Below the pieces are notes generated by a model, which did no database searches, was not told the origin of the DNA, and saw only the letters and a list, made by a program, of their open reading frames with translations. Below, piece by piece: positions 61,527-64,000 of a stretch of 64,000 nt of DNA; positions within the stretch are counted from its first letter, which is position 1, and each line of letters starts with the position of its first letter. The position numbers were made by a program, and so were the translations under genes. Source of the DNA: Cupriavidus numazuensis (GTDB lineage Bacteria; Pseudomonadota; Gammaproteobacteria; Burkholderiales; Burkholderiaceae); NCBI RefSeq assembly GCF_905397435.1, contig NZ_CAJPVI010000028.1, forward strand, positions 57,074-121,073, written 5' to 3'.

Positions 61527-61549
61527 TATCAATCGTGTGGGATTAGATA
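61527..61549. promoter_or_regulatory. Possible LysR operator in the divergent spacer
   Basis: In the 258-base spacer between the LysR and MaoC genes, TATC (61527) and GATA (61546) form an interrupted dyad around AATCGTGTGGGATTA. LysR boxes have a T-N11-A core in a short dyad, and this is the only such candidate I see. Support is weak. Confidence 0.3.
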
Positions 61550-61701
61550 TTGGACGTTGCTTCCACCCCATCGCTACACTCACTTAGATACCGCTACATA
61601 CCCGCGACGCAGATGCGCAAGGCTTGACACTGCCGCGTTTGCCGCGGTCGGCGGTGGCCAAGTCTGCCCCGTAAGCACCGAAACTAACTGACAGGAGGCC
61701 C

Positions 61702-62160
61702 ATGCGCAGCATTGCATCGCTTGATGACCTGCGGACGCTGTGTGCAGCGTCGACGACCGTGAGTAACTATTTCCCGGTCGATCAGAATGCGATCGACTCC
61801 TTTGCCGAGCTGACCAATGATCGGCAGTGGATTCACGTCGATCCGACGCGCGCAGCTGCCGAATCGCCCTACGGCTGTACCATCGCGCACGGCTTCCTGA
61901 TCTTGTCGATGGTGTCTGGGGCGTTCGCGCAGTGCTTCTCGTTCCCCAGCCGCAAGTTCGGGCTGAACTATGGCTTCGATCGGCTGCGCTTTACCGGCCC
62001 TGTGCCAGCCGGCGCGCGCGTGCGCGGCGCCTTTACCCTGCAACAGATCGACGATATTCGCCCCGGCGAAGTGCGTTGCCACTGGAAGGTGGAGATGCAG
62101 GTCGAAGGCAGCGAGCGCCCGGCCATGGTAGCCGTTTGGCTTGTGCAGATGCGGTTCTGA
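61702..62160 (+). CDS. MaoC-type (R)-specific enoyl-CoA hydratase
   Basis: A 152-residue single hotdog-fold protein. The segment LTNDRQWIHVDPTRAA near residues 35-50 aligns with the hydratase motif and keeps the catalytic Asp and His. TIAHGFLILSM follows as in MaoC/NodN proteins. A GACAGGAGG site precedes the ATG. It probably hydrates an enoyl-CoA made by the dehydrogenase pair. The product would suit the retro-aldol cleavage predicted for the next two genes. Confidence 0.94.
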   Translation: MRSIASLDDLRTLCAASTTVSNYFPVDQNAIDSFAELTNDRQWIHVDPTRAAAESPYGCTIAHGFLILSMVSGAFAQCFSFPSRKFGLNYGFDRLRFTGPVPAGARVRGAFTLQQIDDIRPGEVRCHWKVEMQVEGSERPAMVAVWLVQMRF

Positions 62161-62200
62161 TCGTCCCCTTGTAAATCCCCTAGCAAGAGTCGAAACTTCC

Positions 62201-63367
62201 ATGAGTATCAAAGGCAAGGCATATATCGTCGGGGCGTACGAGCATCCGACCCGCAAGGCGCCGGACAAGTCCGTGGCTCAACTGCATGCGGAATGCGCGC
62301 GCGGCGCGTTGGCCGATGCCGGCCTATCGCTCGCGGACGTGGATGGCTATTTCTGCGCCGGCGACGCACCCGGGATGGGCGCGATCAACATGATCGACTA
62401 TCTCGGCCTGAAGGTGCGCCACGTAGATTCGACCGATACCGGTGGCTCTGCCTACCTCGTTCATGTCTCGCATGCGGCGCAGGCAATCGCCGCCGGCAAG
62501 TGCAATGTGGCACTGATCACGCTGGCTGGACGCCCGCGCTCAGAGGGCTCTAGCGGGACGCAGGCGCGCAGTTGGGGCGCCAACTTGCCCGACGCACCAT
62601 TCGAGGCACCGTTCAACCCGGTCACCGTGAATCTTTACGCGATGGTGGCGATGCGCCATATGTACGAGTACGGTACCACTCCCGAGCAGATGGCCTGGGT
62701 CAAGGTGGCCGCGTCGCACCACGCGCAGCACAATCCACACGCTATGCTACGCAACGTGGTCACGGTGGAAGATGTACTGAACTCGCCCATGATCGCCGAC
62801 CCGCTGCACAAGCTCGACTGCTGTGTGGTATCGGACGGCGGCGGCGCGCTGATCGTGGCGCGGCCGGAGATCGCTGCCACGCTCAAGCGCCCAAAGGTGA
62901 AGATCCTTGGCGCGGGCGAATACATCAAGGGGCAACTGGGCGGCGAGATCGACTTGAGCTGGTCCGGCGCAAAGTTCTCCGGCGCGGCCGCATTCTCCGA
63001 AGCGGGCGTTACCCCGGCCGACATCAAGTACGCCTCGATCTACGACAGTTTCACCATTACCGTGCTGATGCAATTGGAGGACTTGGGATTCTGCAAGAAG
63101 GGGGAAGGAGGCAAGTTTGTCGCCGATGGAAACCTGATCGCGGGGGTCGGCAAATTGCCCTTCAACACCGACGGCGGCGGCCTGTGCAACAACCATCCGG
63201 CCAACCGCGGCGGCATCACCAAGGTGATCGAGGCGGTGCGCCAGCTGCGCGGTGAAGCCCATCCAGCGGTACAGGTGCAGAACTGCGACCTGGCGCTGGC
63301 GCAAGGCACCGGCGGGTACCTGGGTTCCCGTCACGGTAGTGCCACCCTAATTCTGGAACGCGAGTAA
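62201..63367 (+). CDS. Thiolase-fold protein of the SCP2/Ltp2 type, lacking the nucleophilic Cys
   Basis: A 388-residue SCP2-thiolase-like protein. Where thiolases have the nucleophilic Cys, it reads DSTDTGGSAY near residue 85, so claisen-type cleavage is not expected. NNHPANRGG and the GTGGYLGSRHGSA tail are present. Relatives such as Ltp2 work as retro-aldolases with a DUF35 partner in steroid side-chain degradation. The DUF35 gene follows 16 bases later and a MaoC hydratase gene precedes. I infer an aldolase cleaving a 3-hydroxyacyl-CoA; the substrate is open. Confidence 0.92.
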   Translation: MSIKGKAYIVGAYEHPTRKAPDKSVAQLHAECARGALADAGLSLADVDGYFCAGDAPGMGAINMIDYLGLKVRHVDSTDTGGSAYLVHVSHAAQAIAAGKCNVALITLAGRPRSEGSSGTQARSWGANLPDAPFEAPFNPVTVNLYAMVAMRHMYEYGTTPEQMAWVKVAASHHAQHNPHAMLRNVVTVEDVLNSPMIADPLHKLDCCVVSDGGGALIVARPEIAATLKRPKVKILGAGEYIKGQLGGEIDLSWSGAKFSGAAAFSEAGVTPADIKYASIYDSFTITVLMQLEDLGFCKKGEGGKFVADGNLIAGVGKLPFNTDGGGLCNNHPANRGGITKVIEAVRQLRGEAHPAVQVQNCDLALAQGTGGYLGSRHGSATLILERE

Positions 63368-63383
63368 TGAGCGGGACCAACAC

Positions 63384-63782
63384 ATGACCACCCCATACAC
63401 TCCTATGGCCTACATGGCTCCGAACGAACAGCCGGACAACGTTGAGTTTTGGCAAGCCGCCCGCGAAGGCCGGCTTCTGGTTAAGCAATGCCAGTCCTGT
63501 GGCAAATTGCACTGGTACCCGCGCTCGCTTTGCCCGTTCTGCTTGGGCGACACCGTTTGGAGGGACGCCAGCGGCCGCGGCACCATCTACTCGTACAGCG
63601 TTACGCGCAAGGCCGGCCCACAGCCATACTGCATTGCGTATGTGAAGCTGGAGGAGGGCGTGACCATGATGACTCATATCGTCGATTGCGACCTAGACGA
63701 GATTCGTATTGGCCAGAACGTTATGGTCAAGTTCGCGCCCAGTATGGATGGCGCGCCGGTGCCGGTGTTTGCGCTGGCGTAA
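63384..63782 (+). CDS. DUF35 OB-fold/zinc-ribbon protein, Ltp2 partner
   Basis: A 132-residue protein. An N-terminal helix (NVEFWQAAREGRLLVKQC) is followed by a rubredoxin-like zinc ribbon with CQSCGK and CPFC. The rest is an OB-fold (GRGTIYSYSVT...). DUF35 proteins bind CoA substrates and associate with SCP2-type thiolases or aldolases, with which they often form an obligate complex. It is translated from ATG 63384, 16 bases after its partner's stop. Confidence 0.94.
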   Translation: MTTPYTPMAYMAPNEQPDNVEFWQAAREGRLLVKQCQSCGKLHWYPRSLCPFCLGDTVWRDASGRGTIYSYSVTRKAGPQPYCIAYVKLEEGVTMMTHIVDCDLDEIRIGQNVMVKFAPSMDGAPVPVFALA

Positions 63783-63806
63783 CGGTCACAGCGGCGATTG
63801 AAATAC

Positions 63807-63850
63807 GGGCGCACATGCGCCCGCTATCTCGCCCTGGGCGCCCAGGGCGA
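63807..63850 (+). terminator. Two adjacent hairpins after the DUF35 gene
   Basis: GGGCGCA/TGCGCCC (63807-63822) and the 22-base palindrome TCGCCCTGGGCGCCCAGGGC-GA (63829-63850) lie 25-68 bases after the stop. No T-run follows. They may halt or protect the aldolase transcript. The remaining 150 bases to the window edge show no clear gene. Confidence 0.5.
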
Positions 63851-64000
63851 CCACCTGATGAGAACGGGCGTCGCGCCCCACTAGGCTGCTAGTACTACTG
63901 TGTCATAAATGTGATTGATCAGCCAGACGCGCAACATGGGCAAAGCCCAAGGCTGCGTATCAGATGCACGCTAAGTTGATGACGGAGTGTGGTGATTGAA

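Noticed and set aside
1..64000. CRISPR arrays, tRNA, rRNA or prophage genes
   Set aside because: No regularly spaced repeats, cloverleaf-like sequences, ribosomal RNA segments or phage structural genes were seen on reading the window.

Overview
The window is a dense catabolic region of a GC-rich bacterium, most likely a betaproteobacterium of the order Burkholderiales (Cupriavidus/Alcaligenaceae/Comamonadaceae-like). That placement is an inference from the protein styles: several branched-chain-amino-acid-type (HAAT/Liv) importers with dedicated binding proteins, a Bug/TctC-type receptor, many acyl-CoA enzymes, and LysR/MarR/HxlR regulators. No rRNA, tRNA, CRISPR array or phage module was recognised. 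No 16S or housekeeping marker is present to fix the genus.

Layout. (1) 1-4.0 kb: the tail of a thiolase, an alpha/beta hydrolase that lacks its nucleophilic serine, an MBL-fold hydrolase, a LysR regulator and a SnoaL-like protein. (2) 4.2-4.84 kb: a scar in which a frameshifted C-terminal piece of a type II dehydroquinase abuts a truncated ISL3-family transposase. (3) 5.35-10.28 kb: a complete HAAT importer (binding protein, two ATPases, two permeases) closed by a strong terminator. (4) 10.5-32.6 kb: a long mostly co-directional gene set with an Fe-alcohol dehydrogenase, thioesterase, a CoxG-crotonase fusion, a three-subunit molybdenum hydroxylase with an MBL hydrolase gene inside it, an SDR lacking its catalytic Tyr/Lys, two acyl-CoA ligases, an aldehyde dehydrogenase, PaaY, a chorismate-lyase-like protein, thiolase, a dehydrogenase/hydratase fusion, an acyl-CoA dehydrogenase and a second binding protein paralogous to the first. 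A MarR gene lies convergent at its end. (5) 33.5-34.6 kb: a tandem-domain HxlR regulator. (6) 35.1-49.0 kb: a Baeyer-Villiger module with two BVMO paralogues, an HSL-family esterase, three SDRs, a second complete HAAT importer and a LysR gene. It is bracketed by a 45-bp imperfect direct repeat and contains a decayed tandem copy of its importer promoter and gene start. (7) 49.5-63.8 kb: a third module with quinone oxidoreductases, an SDR, a CoA ligase, a paired acyl-CoA dehydrogenase set, a Bug receptor, a LysR, MaoC hydratase, an Ltp2-like thiolase-fold protein and a DUF35 protein. It is interrupted by an intact IS5-family (IS903-group) element with a 9-bp target duplication.

How the genes fit together. 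Each module combines uptake, CoA activation or oxygenation, ring or side-chain hydroxylation, and beta-oxidation-like shortening. Module 4 suggests a carboxylic or (hetero)aromatic substrate that is imported, converted to a CoA thioester, hydroxylated at molybdenum and taken through beta-oxidation. Module 6 suggests a cyclic or aryl ketone converted to an ester or lactone, hydrolysed, and its alcohol oxidised. Module 7 resembles the logic of steroid or branched side-chain degradation: heteromeric dehydrogenase, then hydratase, then retro-aldol cleavage. Substrates cannot be read from sequence alone.

The most distinctive items are the CoxG-crotonase fusion with both usual crotonase glutamates replaced, the operon enzymes with missing catalytic residues, the split dehydrogenase/aldolase set around the IS, the insertion that re-terminates a reductase gene, and the repeat-bracketed BVMO block.
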